The translations under genes and the position numbers were made by a program. From positions 1-55,716 of the forward strand of contig MPNW01000068.1 of assembly GCA_011800805.1 (NCBI GenBank): a DNA stretch of 55,716 nt. The letters are read 5' to 3'. Of the stretch, positions 13,291 to 26,700 are shown one piece after another. Below the pieces are notes generated by a model. It was not told the DNA's origin, searched no databases, and was given only the letters and a program-made list of their open reading frames with translations. The DNA comes from Hirudo medicinalis (Eukaryota > Annelida > Clitellata > Hirudinida > Hirudinidae). Each line of letters starts with the position of its first letter. The first letter of the stretch is position 1.

Positions 13291-15413
13291 TGCCTTAAAC
13301 TTGGTGACATAATTAATGGACGATCTTTCAATTCGAACGTCAAAATATTTCTCTCCACATATTTGATTAAAACACGCCTTCCTGTTCAATGTGAAATAAT
13401 ATTTCAAAAATATGATTACTTTGGAAAAACTAAAATTGCTTAAATCAACACAAAAGTCTGAATAAAGTTTGTAATTCTTCTCATATCTTTGGATGATCAC
13501 CGGTTGGCATTTTAAAATGTCAATTATAAGTTCTAATAATGTTGTCCCTGGAAAATTTTAATCTCTAATTGAATTTTGTTCATTTTATCTTTTAATAATT
13601 TAAATTCTGTCTGAAAATTTTAAAAATTTTAATTACTTGCGTTGAAAATGTTATTAGTGGAAATTAAAGTTAAAAATGTAAATCGTCAACTTAATTGTGA
13701 ATTACTAACTGTCCACTTTTGAATCGCGATTATGCAAAAAAAACACAAAAACATAAATAATTTCATTTTTAAATGATAAAAATGAAAATAGAGCAAATTA
13801 ATTTATAAAATAATCCAAGGAAATGTTTACAATAGGTGCGCTGATGCCCTTGTAATCCTCTTAAAAGCAGAACAAATCTTATGTCGGCGTTCTCATTCAA
13901 TAACGTTGCACACTTTCTGATCCTTTTCATACTAAGTTATTCGCGGTGCAAAATAGAATCGAGTTCTGCTTTGACTTTGCAGCATTTGCATGGGGAAACC
14001 CCAACAAAATAATGCCTGGGCACCGATTAAATTAAATGTTACAATTTAAAATTAAAATGCATTATTTAAATGAACCATAATCAATATAACATGATGATAA
14101 TGATATAATTTCTTGATTTTCATATTTATATTTGATGTTGTAATAATTAGATAATAATATTTGTAATTATAATAGTTAATAGTATAATTATCACCTTCAC
14201 AATGATAACAAAAATGTCTTAAGCTTGGTGACAATGGAGACACATACTGTCAACTTTCCCGCGCAGAAGCTTCAATAAGTTTTTCAATTATTCAACTTAA
14301 AACCGCTATTCTGCTTAATCTAAAACCGATTATTAGAACCGATTAAATAATTTACTTTGAAAACGAACTGATTTAAGTTCCGTTATTTTATAAATAAACA
14401 ACAAAAAAGTAGATTATACAAGGCTTTAATGGCCGTCGTAACATTGAGATGCGTCGTATGACACACGTTAGTGACGTCATCGGGTGATTAATTGAAAGTT
14501 CAGAGGGGCCTCACACGACGTTCAACCCTAAGTAAGATTTATGACGCTCCTTACTTTAACGAGGATTTTCTTCGTCTCTGATTGGTTGGCATTTCTGAGC
14601 ACCAATTCAGACCCTCCAATTGGACCTCCCATGAAGTGAATGCGTGAGGTTGTCGTGTTTGTAATTTTGGTAGTTTGTATTGGTCGATATTCTTTATTGC
14701 CGTCAAATGGAAATATTCCGAATGCTGAAAAACTCAATGATGTAAAAAAAAATAAATAATGCAATGACCGAATTTCGGCGCCGAAAGTTGCATATGATCA
14801 CTTTCTGCTGAAACCGAAAAATCCCGTTAGGTCGGTCTCTAGAGAAATAAATGGTTGACTGGGAATTGAGTGGTAGAATGACATGGTTAGGCAGTCTAAT
14901 GAGAGTTGTCACAACTAATTAATACATTAATTGATCGACTTATCTCAATAGAGGACCGAGAAATCCAAACATTCGCTCAGATAAAGGCTCTTGTCCTGTG
15001 AAAACAATCGATAACAATCGCCTTCCATAAAGTTCCCTGCTCCATTATTCTTGGTTAACCGGGCTTTTTCTTCCACGGCAATCATTCATTCCTCCTCTTT
15101 GATCTCCAGACAGCACAACGACCAACCATTCGTCACAATTTTTCTCAATGATTTTCTTCTGAGAACTGTCATTGAAATTGGGCACGTACGTGAGATGTGC
15201 TCGGAGTTTTAATTAAACTGAATTTTATTTAATTTTATCAAATATTTTCAAATCGAATTCACTTCTGTTGTAATTCATTTCTTGAAAGTGTAATGACAAG
15301 ATTTAGTTAATTTTTTTTCAAATTTAATTATATGATGGAACATTGCTTCAACTTGTTGTTAGTTTTCGCCTTACTGTATTTTAATTATTATTACAGCTAT
15401 TATTATGTCGACC
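13291..15413. other. Gene-poor intergenic stretch
   Basis: No gene is recognised. A minus-strand segment of about 150 bases (roughly 14560-14713) is bounded by a good acceptor (pyrimidine run then TTTTTCAG) and a GTAAGG donor and is open in two frames, so it could be an isolated exon, but nothing in it is recognisable. A perfect CRE octamer tgacgtca lies at 14472-14479. The rest is AT-rich. Confidence 0.35.
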
Positions 15414-15547
15414 AAGTGACGGGCAAAGCAACTCACGGCGGGTACCAAAGGTTGCCGCCAGTATCCCCAACTCTACTCATAACCAAGCCCTAACCATGGA
15501 AACTAAAACTGACTAAATCCCCACGAGTTTGCGTTTGCCCGTCACTT
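15414..15547. repeat. Short inverted-repeat element (possible MITE)
   Basis: A perfect 12-bp arm gtgacgggcaaa (15416-15427) is matched by tttgcccgtcac (15534-15545). With two single-base gaps the pairing extends to aagtgacgggcaaa(c)gcaa(a)ctc. The total length is about 134 bases. I found no clear target duplication, so the superfamily is undetermined. Confidence 0.6.
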
Positions 15548-15973
15548 CTCCAGGCACCTTGAATGTCACGTGGTCCATGTTTTATAAATAATAAGTTTAT
15601 TTATTTTCAATCGAATATTTTTTAAAGAAAATTTCATTTGAAAAGGTCGAACGTGTCAAATGCCGGCATTTTTTTGAAATCACATTTTAGTGCACGATCG
15701 AAAAAAGTGCAACAACGAAAATTAATTAAAAAACATCTTATTGAATAACATCTGATTAAATAATATACTAAGTTACAAATTACTGATTAAATATCTGATC
15801 TTTTCGAATTAAAATCGATTGAGATTTTTTCAGTTTTTTTCCTGGAACTTTTTACGTCCATTTTTCATTATTTTTTTTTTATTCACGTCGAGTTGAATTT
15901 TTGGCTGTTCTAATAAATCTGTTGTTTTAACTGTTGTAAAGTCTTCTAAGCTTCCAGATCGTTCCAGATTAAA

Positions 15974-18387
15974 ATGCTGAAAACTCGCTTCATGTGCGCC
16001 ATGTTCATGGTAATGAAGGTGCTGAGCGGAACAAGGGGGTGCTGCATGTTCGACCAGTGGGAAGGAGTGACTGTATCGGTGGAAAGAGAATTCGATGCGG
16101 TCCAAGGGGCCGTGTACGAGAGGGTGACGACAGAGAGGCACTACTACGACTTTATCAACTCCAGAGTCGCTTCCAGAGACGTGCACACTGGAAAGTTCGC
16201 ACTCAAGAATTTCAAGGAGGTTCAAAAATTTTAATGACCACGAGTTTTATGAGGTGACGATCCAATAATCCAAATTCATTAATTAATTTTACAACACCCA
16301 TAACCGCCCCAATCAGACGCCCCAAAATCCAACATACCATCAAATGCTGTCGTTTTGAGCTTAATGGGAGCTTGAAAAGAATGAGGGCAATTCAAAGCAA
16401 AAATAAAGCAAAATCAAAGTGAAAATATGATTTTTATTTCTCTTAAACTTAAACAGGAATGAAATTTAATTCGTTCGTTATTAGCAGCGTGCTCTGATGA
16501 AAAATGAAGATTTCGCTGATCGATTTCGTAGAATCAAAATTTCGTCAATTTCTGAAAATTCAAAAATTTTTTTAATTTTTCGGAGGTTTTGAAAGAAGGA
16601 GTGGTGATTTGTGGTTTAATGAGGAAAATGTTTTCTCCTGAAAGGAGAATTTCGCATAAAACGAAGCAAACCTTGCCGGATTTTTTGTGCTTGTCGATTT
16701 GGAATAATTTAGGTATTCATTGTTTCTCTCTCAGATGTTACGAATTATTTTCTTAGTTATCTAAAATAATAATTATTATCGTATTCTTAAGATTATGAGT
16801 TCGCTCGTGACAATGTGTGTTTATTAGAGTAGTGCCAACGGCCATCGCATGATAAAATGAAGTAAGACCTAGTCCGGCACAACATCACAGATCTGGCAAC
16901 ACCTCCAACCCGTAAGGAAAATCTCCTTCCAATAAATTATTTCAGACCCACCAATGCCTTAATCACCCTCGGAACGTCAATAAATCCTTAAATTGAAGAA
17001 TTGTTATGAATGTGAGGTGATTAGATTCCATGCGTTGATTTTTCAGGGAATTGCCATTGTTCCTAAAGGAAACTCGTGTTTGAAGATCCCCATCAACGAA
17101 AACATGGCGAGATCTTGTCTCCCTAGTGAGGATATGTTGCGTTTGGTTTTGTATTAAAATCATGTTTAAAGAATTAAGATAAACTCTAGCGAAAAAAAAT
17201 TAATTCAATTTTAAAAATATTAATGAACTTTTAATCGCCAGAGGACGCAACATTTCTCGGAAAGCATTTTATCGGCGTGGACGTACCGGTGAGTCTGTGG
17301 ACGGCCAACAATCACACTTCCCACCTGGTAGTCCTGCAAAACACCTGCATTCCTGTTTCGGAAGAAACTTTCCAAACTAATGGACGTTAGTTGACGAACG
17401 CAAAACTTAAGAAAATATGAAACCAATTTTGAAGGGCTTCACTGAGAATGTCGCCCTGCATTTGTGTTCGTAATTCAGCACTTCTAGATTTCTAACTAAT
17501 AAAATAACCAGAAGTGCTGAATTACTCAAACACGTGTCCCCCTAACAAACGACTGTCCGCTGCAGTAAATCGCAAACCTATCCAACTTCAACCCCAAAAT
17601 TTATGCAAAAACTTTAATATAACATCAAGGTGAATCATTTGTAAGCACTCAAATACTGAAGTTTGATATGGCATCTCAATTCCTGAGAGATAACAAAGTT
17701 TAAAGATAAGAAGGCTTAACCGCGATAAAGTACAAAGCGGTTTTGGCTCACCCGTTCGTAAGGCCACCACGTGTTGAATTCAAATCCCTTAAAATCAGCG
17801 ATAGAAAACTCAATTTATCAAAATCTTATTTAATATGTTAGTGGAAATCAGAGAACACATTGAAAACTCAGTGAATATTAGATTTAGTAAAGAATACGAA
17901 GTTATGCCGCTGTTAATGTCCGTGCAACTAAAAGCTTAATTGAGAAACGGCGACCTGTTCAGTCGAAACTGAGTCTGGAGTTATAATTGATGTAATCATC
18001 CAGCAATTTGTTTTCACTGTTTGTCAGCCCACTCCTTAGTGATAATCACCTACTTCTACAACGTGACATTGGGAATAAAGCACGAGGAAGTATTCTCAGT
18101 TCCTGATTCTTGCTCTGAACCAGATCAGGATGAGATCGATTTTGTCAGCAAAATCAACGAACACCTGGACGTCAGAGTGAGTATCAACAACCTGTCCTAT
18201 TTTTTTGGTTAATATGTTGTCTACCTATTCAAATTGAAGCTGGCGGTCATCGGTCCATTCATAAATCTTTCGCTAATAAAATATTTGTTACCGATTCTCA
18301 ATTCATTTGAAAGAATCGAGTAATTATTAATAATCATGAAAGTGATTTCATTTTTTTCTTCTGCAGAAGAAATCGTTCACCGTGTAA
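15974..18387 (+). CDS. Ependymin-related secreted protein
   Basis: Five exons (15974-16219, 17047-17140, 17242-17385, 18028-18176, 18367-18387) join in consistent phase (0, 1, 1, 0) to give 217 residues, the usual length of ependymin-related proteins (EPDR). The N terminus MLKTRFMCAMFMVMKVLSG is a likely signal peptide. The mature part starts CCMFDQWEGVTVSVE, matching the family pattern of a Pro/Asp-Gln-Trp-Glu-Gly block near the N terminus. Further landmarks are the cysteine in PKGNSCLKIP, the CIPVSEETF block, and ITYFYNVTLGIKHEEVF followed by VPDSC, which corresponds to the family's C-terminal Y-N-x-x-x-G-I segment. NNHTS and YNVTL give N-glycosylation sequons. These proteins are secreted or lysosomal glycoproteins that bind hydrophobic ligands. 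A polyadenylation signal lies 60 bases after the stop. Confidence 0.85.
17464..17532. repeat. Perfect-stem hairpin in an ependymin-gene intron
   Basis: Arms gtaattcagcacttct (17470-17485) and agaagtgctgaattac (17510-17525) are perfectly complementary over 16 bp with a 24-base loop. Outside the stem, tgtgtt and aacac can add a few pairs after a small bulge. It sits between coding exons 3 and 4. It may be a miRNA-like precursor or a tiny inverted-repeat insertion. Confidence 0.7.
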
Positions 18388-18446
18388 TGGCTTGGACAAG
18401 AACGCTCTGAAATATTCAAAAAAAATTATTAACGAGACTTTGTTAC

Positions 18447-18452
18447 AATAAA
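18447..18452 (+). terminator. Polyadenylation signal of the ependymin-related gene
   Basis: Canonical aataaa about 60 bases downstream of the ependymin-related stop codon. Confidence 0.65.
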
Positions 18453-18827
18453 CAGTTGATCACGTGACTTTTCAAACTCTAGCACGTTTTAGCATTGCTG
18501 TAAAAGTCAAGAGATTTGATTAATATCTGATTGGGCCTGATTGAGCTGGTTCGGTCACATCTAATTCACTGCTTGATGCCTAAAAGCCAGTCTACAGACG
18601 TCCAAGAAAAACAAAATAATAATAACTAATCCATTCAGGCGTACATAGAGAGCAGTATTTAAATGAGCAACAATTGTTTGAAAAGGTTTGTTATAGCGAC
18701 AAAACAAGAGAAGAAAAAGAATTGCATATCGAAGGCAGGCAAAAACAACGGCAACCTTCTCTACAGCTCTCGATGATCACGGGGTCGCATTTTCATTTTG
18801 TCCGGGGTCACTTGATCGGTGCTTGGA

Positions 18828-18834
18828 TATAAAA
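18828..18834 (+). promoter_or_regulatory. Possible TATA box for the sixteen-EF-hand gene
   Basis: The sequence ggatataaaaatt contains tataaaa at 18828-18834, about 170 bases before the first ATG. A start site about 30 bases downstream would give a 5' UTR near 150 bases. This rests on position only; AT-rich DNA yields such matches by chance. Confidence 0.35.
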
Positions 18835-19004
18835 ATTAAACCCGAGCACAGCTTTTTGGTTTCAACGAGACTATTTTACAAGTCCATAAGAAAGCACGCG
18901 TTCTATTTTTAGGATCATTTCGTAATCCCGCATTCTCGGCTTAAGTTTTGAAAAGGAATGAGTTAATTTCTCGTGTTTATTCCGAATCAATTAACGATAA
19001 AACG

Positions 19005-20249
19005 ATGAATAGAAAAGGTGAGCATTTCCTCCGTTTTTTTTATTTGTCGGATTACTTCGATTGACCAATCGATTTGACCAGCTATCGATTTCTTTTTATG
19101 AAATCTATTTTTTGTGCTGCATCCGTTTCGCTTCTGTCACTGTTAGTTAAAAGCAACTAGTCCTAAATCTCGAAAGTCTTCACGATGTATCACTTCATGT
19201 CCCAATTTCTCTGCTTCTGAAAAATTTCATTTCATGAATTTTATGGCAGCACTGGAAGAAGCTTTTGCTCTTTTTGATAAGGATGGAGATGGATGCATAA
19301 ACTCTGAAGAATTATTCACAGTAATGAGAAGCCTTGGACAACAAGTAACTGCTGAAGAAACAAAAAGAATGATCCAGAAAGTGGACAAGGATGGTAATAA
19401 ATTCACAAAATTTGAACTATTGTCTGTTTATTAGAGTTCTTCTACCTTCTTCTGAATTTTAAGACTTGTGAGTTTGTTTTTTAGGAAATGGTCTCATAGA
19501 CCTAAATGAATTCATCCAAATGATGGGCACAAAACTGGACCACCCAACAAGAAAGGATTCTGAAGTCAGATCCCTCTTTGCAGCTTTTGACAAGGTTGTG
19601 TTCCATTGAATTGCTTATCTTTCTTCATTTAGAAATTATGAGCTTTTTATCTCGAGATTGCTCGACCATCTTGTTGAGATTATTTTTTGAAATAAGAATT
19701 TAATCTTACTGGAGTCAGGATTCCACCTATCATGGAACTTGATAGGTGTTTACTGATATCATAAACTCACAGCAGGCAGACATGGCAGTAGCTTTTCAAC
19801 TGGGTATGAAGTTTGTGAAATCTTTTCAAGTGTTAAGGCGGCTGGATGATGTCAGAAGCATGTTTCATAGGCAACTTTGTGTAGAAATTGAAACATAAAA
19901 ATTGACAGTAATAAACATCATTCACGAGAGGCAATCGCAACCAACACACAGGATGTGCATTGACCTTATTTTAGTAGCTAGGAACTGCTAGCTTCGTCAG
20001 CTTAAGCGTTCATTTCAAGTCATTATTCGGCTTATTAAAAGAGTACTTATGGGGCTGGCTCTGTTTAGAACTGGCATGTCATAATATTATTGCTCGAACT
20101 GTTCACACCCCTCCATCATCATCATCATCACCAACCAGTTGAACCCTGTACCTCGATTGATGCCGGTAAACATTACCAAGTTCCCATTGAAACTTTGTTG
20201 TCTCAAGTATTCTTTCCTTCAGTTTACTTTGTTAAGATGGAGGTGATGA

Positions 20250-20281
<32 letters not shown>

Positions 20282-23200
20282 ATGATGAAGGTGTCAATAA
20301 GTTTATGCTTGATTTTTATTGTGAACTCATCGATGTATTTGCATTATCATGATCCATTGCAATCATTATCATCATCACCAGCAGCGATCTTAATGGCATT
20401 GCAAGCAGCCAGTTATGATAATGATGCTCACGGGTTTATGCTGCTACCCATTCATTATGAGTTATTAGACACTACCATTGGAATAAAACTTTGCCCTCCT
20501 TCCATCCCTGTCGGTTTGCCCTTGATATTTTTTCTAAATTCTTGTAAGTCGTATGTAATTTATCGGTCAAAATACATCTCCAGTAAGTTAGGGAAGCTCT
20601 CGACATCAAAATCTATTACAAATTTTCGATAACTAATCTATTACAAAGTTTCGATAACTAAATTACAAGCGTCTTTGCTTTCCTCGAGTGTCTTTAGTGT
20701 GAAATTAATTGTTTGCCGCTGATCCACCAGTACCATACTTTAATGTTGTAATATTCACCAACACATAAAATTTGTTCCCCCACTGGACACCACGTATGTC
20801 ATGCATTTTGCTGTCGACTTCCTATTCTAAGAGACCGTTTTACTTTCTAAGTCATGTTGACGTCATGCAACGCGATACATGTTTTGAGTCACGTGACGTC
20901 GTCACGTGGTTGCCAAAAATCATATCGTGGTTACTAAGTAGCAGCATGGTTACTAATGACAATATCGCGTGGTTACCACGGAAACGATGCTTTAACGGGA
21001 ATTATCTTTTTGTTATGTTTTTGTTGAGCGTCGACCATCACCGGAGTGGTTAGTGGTTGATGAATTTGAAGAAGAAGGATGATGATGATGATGTTGATGT
21101 TGACTGAGGAAGACTGGAGTGAATTCGGTGAGACTTTTGATAAGAGGTGCGATGGATGACGATAATGAAAATGATGTTGACGATGATGATAACGAAAATG
21201 ATGATAATTTTAAGTTGTGACTCCTCCGAAACCAACTCTGCAACTCTTAGTAATATGATGAATACGAACTACTGAATTTTAACAATATCTCTTTGTTTAT
21301 CCCCGTCCTGTAATTAACATAATTTATTCTTTCCTGTATTCGTCCTAACGAGATGAGTCTCTCTAATGAGGATGCCCGTTCTGGCCACAAGACTGAAACG
21401 TTAATGCGGAATTCCTTATTATTATTATTATTGTTATTATTATTATTATCAATACTGTTATTATTATTAATACTATTATTAATACTGTTATTATTATTAT
21501 TATCTTCTGTCGGTTCTTCCTCGAAAGATGATTATTCATAGGAATCCAGTGCTGACTGTTGCTGTTGTTGTTGTTGTTGTTGAAGGGCCCAGTCATCATG
21601 GGCTTATATATAATTGGCTTCGTCTATTCTCCACTGAAATCTCCACCGATTTCACTTTCATGCATCGTCTACGTAGGTTTTTCGGCTCGTTTAAGACTAA
21701 AAACATCTCGGAACAGGATAACAGCGGCTTCATCGACAAATCAGAACTCAAGAACACCATGAAAGATGTTGGATTCGATCTTTCCAACAGAGATGTGGAT
21801 ACCATGATGAAGGCAGCCGGAGTGGCCAACAAGGATAAAATATTCTACGAGGGTAGGTACCTCTTTTTTTTTATAAATGTTTTGTCCGGTCGATGAGGGG
21901 TTTGCCGGGCATCCTGTTTGCACAGTTATTCATCAATTCACATCAACTCTCTTGCTGCATTTCTAATTGAACGCAGCGCGCATCGTTGATCGACTCTTTT
22001 GACGTTTAAAATTCTTTCACGTCGTTTACAGATTTTGTCAACTTGATGTCTGCCATGACACCGCAGAGAAAGGTTAGGAAACATTTTAAAGTGTAGAGCC
22101 TAAGGTTGGCACCATCCCATCCCATAAATTGTCACCTTTTTTTTCTTTCGCCGACTGCTCCCGATAAGACTCATTCATTATTCAAACCATATTCCACCCG
22201 AAAACATCATTCCCCATCCTTCTTTTCAGACTCTCCAAATAGGTGATGAACCAGCCCTCATTTATAGCCCGGAGGAGAAAAAAATCCAAGGTGATTATAA
22301 ATTTCAAATTCTCGTTTCACGAACAAGCCTCCGATATATCATACATTTACGGCTTATTACTTATTATTAATGTTCTTGTGACGAGGTAAGCTAGTTTCTG
22401 CGAATCGCCTGCGAATCCAAGCATTGTAATTCGAACACACGAGCTGCATTCACTTATTTCTTGAAAGAACAGTGCGTTTGTCTGGCCTGCAAATGTGGAG
22501 CATTTTGTCGAGGCAGCCACCGCGCACGCCTCATTGGTGGAGTGGTTTGTTTATTATAACTCTGTAATGCAGACATAATAAGCCAATGATCATTTTGTTC
22601 TTGTCTCATCATCATCTTTTCCATCCCTGATGAATGCCTAACCTCATCATCCTAGCCATTGTTATGTTGGAGAATTTTTCCTGGAAATCCTTCACTACTA
22701 CACTCGTTTCAATTCGAGAATAAACCCATCGACCTCTTTTCATAACGAGGCATTGTTTACTTTTCCATGGAAGTTTCTTATGAATGCATCGCATAGTTTC
22801 CAGTGCGATGAACCTTTCCGACTCGATAGATTTTAAGATGATTTTTGCCTCTTAGTTTTTGTCTCGTTCGTTATGATGGAAAATCTTGATGCTCCCCATT
22901 CTTCGGTGAAGGCTTGCACGCAGATGATCGGGTGTCGAGTGCTTGGTAACATATTCCACGTTCCGATTTTAATCTGAGTTTTCAGAGGTAAAAGATAAAC
23001 ATCTCATGAACACAAACATCTCAGAATCCTGTTTATACTTTTGCATTCGAGCAACATCTGCTGCTACTTCGAAACATCGCATTATTCCCACGATTATCTC
23101 CATCAATTATTTTCAACCTCACGTTCCAATTATTTTTCCACTGAATTTCAATTTCAAGTTCTTCGTGGTAATGGTCTGGTAATGCAAATGGCACTTGCAA

Positions 23201-23654
23201 TATTTTGAAGCCGATCTTCATTAGCCGGTTTGAAACCGTTTTTCAATCGTCATTTTTATATTTCCAACCTTGAACATTTCAAGTACACAAACGAAACGGC
23301 ATTTAAAGGTAGAAATCACTCCTAATGAACATGAGCAGCTCTTAAAAGTAGAATAGCTTTCGCTAAAAAAACTTCAAAAGTTAAGTACGTTCCAATTGAC
23401 CTCCGCCTTAATGCCAACCGTCGTTGTAGATCTAAGGATAGCTTTCTCCATGTTCGATAAGGATGGAGATGGAAAGATTTCCAGTGAAGAGGTTTTCCAT
23501 ACCCTCAATTCCATCGGGATGAAGGTCGACCTGAAGGCAGCCAAGAAGATGGTCAGACAGGTTGACCTCGACGGTGAGTTGATGAATAACAAGTCCCACC
23601 TGGATTTAAATAATCACACTGTCGGAACTGGCGAATGTATTCATGAAATTATAC

Positions 23655-23747
<93 letters not shown>

Positions 23748-26700
23748 GATGATGATGATGATAATGATGATAATTGCATTGCATTGCATTGCACCTGCTT
23801 CCCAGGTGTTATTGAAGGTGGTGGGTGGTACTGATGATGATGAAGATGACGATGATTGCGTGCTTATTAATATTTATGTCGGTCGTTGAAATGAGTATCT
23901 TATTTTATCGGCCATCTTACACCTGTTGCGTCCTCATCATGAATCATCTTGTCGATAATCACCGGAACCTTCATCTTCTCATCTGCCTGCTCCTCCATAC
24001 TCAGCTAAATTACTGAGGACGTCGGTGTTTATTGCTCCCTGAGTGATCATTCCAATCACACCTAGCTGTTTCACCTGTCTCACTGTCTTCACAAATGAGT
24101 CCCATGAATTTCTAAATGATGATTTGTCCATCCTACCATCTGCGTACATTTTAAGGCAGTTATGACTCCTAACGACGTGAAGCTCGTGCTTCTTGATGGA
24201 CGAGTATTGGAGTTGGATTAAGTTTTTAAAGTGGATCTAGGTTTGTCGAATGAGATTCATTTTCATGCTGCCCAGAATAGACTGCCAGTCTTTTTTGTTT
24301 TCCTGCTTTAGCGGGGTGTGGATAATTGTGCAGGTAAAATGCAGCTATATTTACACTTGCCACGACATTATCTCCATCGTCATTTATTGACCATTCGTGT
24401 CTTCTTTTTCTCTCGCCGTAAAATCTTTTCCACTCGCCATAAAACCTTTTCCATCTTTCCTCTGGGACTCCGCGAGAGAAAATCTTTTAAGAAGTTCATG
24501 AATTTTAGAGGAGCTAACGTCGGAATTGTCCTATCTCCTATCCAGGTAATGGTTCCATATGTTTTGAAGAATTCCAGCAGCTCATGAGGAATCATTATGG
24601 CTCGTCGATTAGTCTCCTTGACGGTGGGCTGGACCTGAGGGAGATGTTCAAAATTTTTGATAAGGATCACGACGGATACCTGAGTGCTTCCGACCTCAAG
24701 TCAGTTGCTTTTTTTATTGTTATTTTCTTTTTAGTCAAAAGTACGTAACCGTTGCTCTGGTTGTTTGTATTATTGTAGTTATTGAGAGATTTTGATGACG
24801 ATCGTGTCGTAATCGTATCGAGGACAAACGAACACTCTCTCCTCTAAATCATGAGTTCCGCACCTGCGCAATGCATGCAATATTCAGGCACCTGGAGTAC
24901 AAGTACACGTACACGTAACCCTATCCATCCCATCTTCTAGTACTCAAGCTGCGATATTTTGAAAGACGTAAACATTCGTTCATCATTGAATAATGCATTG
25001 TTCCGTTTGTTCATCATTGCTTGTCATTGAAAATCCATCAATTGGACTTCAATAATCAGATCGGCTCCTATTTATAACATCGACCTGTCAAATATTCGCC
25101 AGCCTTGTCGACGGTTTCTCATTGTTTTCAGTGCGTTATCATTGTTTATCAACAATGGACGAGTAGAACAATGAGTCGATCATTTGAACGTCTTAATTCA
25201 TTTTGACAAAAAAAAATCAACAAGGAGTTGCTTTTAAAACAGAGACACCATGCTGCAGTTGGGCATCAGCCTGAGCAACACCGATGTTTACGACATGATG
25301 AAAACTGTCAACGTCGATAGAAATGGGAAAATTTCTTACCAAGGTAAATCAATGGCCGACCTGTTGCTCGTCCGCTCTCAAACTTGTTCGTACGCCGTAC
25401 TGCGGTGATGCGTTTATTAGAAACGACTTCATCTACATATTCAACTTCGCTAAATGCTCGTCCGTGGACCGGTTGTCTCTGATAACTCAATTCGCGATCA
25501 TTTCAATTTCGAACAGACCATCTGCTTAGCGAATTTAAGGTTAACTCACGTGCCGATGCCGTCAAAGCTGCGTTCTGTTTTTTTTGTTGTTGCACTTAAG
25601 TCGAATGTCGGCTTAACGGGAGAGTGAATTTCAGATTTTCAAAGGTTGTTCTACCTCAACGAAGAGAAATTATCTCGGATGTCGAGCATGGCCGTGAGTT
25701 TTTGTTTATGTTTTATATTTTCATTAACCCGCTGCTCGATGATGGCGTGGCGTGTCTAAGATTCGTTAATTTCTTAACAACTTCAACAGCAAGGCGTTTA
25801 AGCCTCTCATGTCACGTGCACTTTATTGTAACTATGTTTATGTATATTATTATTTATTAGCTTAATGAGTCAATGAGACGATTTCAAGCAAACGATGGTC
25901 ACTATTCTTGCTTTCCAAAGTAAATGCTTATGGAAGCAAGTCTGTTCTCTTTGTCACTTGATTGAGTATTTAAGAGTCATTAAGAGCACTTTAAGATCAA
26001 TAAAATGTTTCGAACTTTTAAAATTCCAAAGGTTTTATTAAATAAATATTTTACTGAAACAAATAATAAATATTTTTATTAATTTTTAATGCGTAACAAA
26101 TAAATCGGTTTATTGCTACATCACCTGGCAGTTGCCCAACACATTTTTTACTTTACAAGCAGTTGGCACGCACTGGCATAACTGAAATGAGCCTATTTGA
26201 AATGTTACTAGTTTCATTTCAACTTCATCGTGGCTGATAATCTCCGGATATTGACTTTTGCTTATTTTCAGAGGATTCTTGTCATTCCTTAACTTTGAGG
26301 AGTTTTGTGGGAGTTTAGATTAAAAGTTGAGCTAAAAATTTCAAATCACTAAAAGCATGTTTAGATATCATGATGTTGTGGTTTAGTAAATGAATCGAGC
26401 CGTCCTCATGAGCACTATGAGATCGTCTTCAACTTTTAAAAATTATATTTGACAACCTTCATTCATTGATTCTAAATACTCTTCTTTGTGAGTTGCTTTT
26501 AGCCTCTGCTGGATTCAACAACGTTCACAACCTAGTTCATAATTTTGAAAATTTCCTTAGAATATTCCACAAAAATTAAAAACGTCAATTGAAGGAGAAT
26601 TTCAAAGTTATAGTCACATGCAGAGTGAGTGGCTGTCAGAAGATTAATAGCTCTGTGCGTCAAATTTTGTTTGAGCCTATAAGAACGACTCTGCGCAGGT

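Noticed and set aside
20090..20632. 180-codon plus-strand open frame
   Set aside because: It lies wholly in an intron and is driven by CAT, GAT and GTG repeats; no domain and no splice support.
23606..23834. Poly-Asn and poly-Leu open frames on both strands
   Set aside because: They are translations of the (AAT)n microsatellite.
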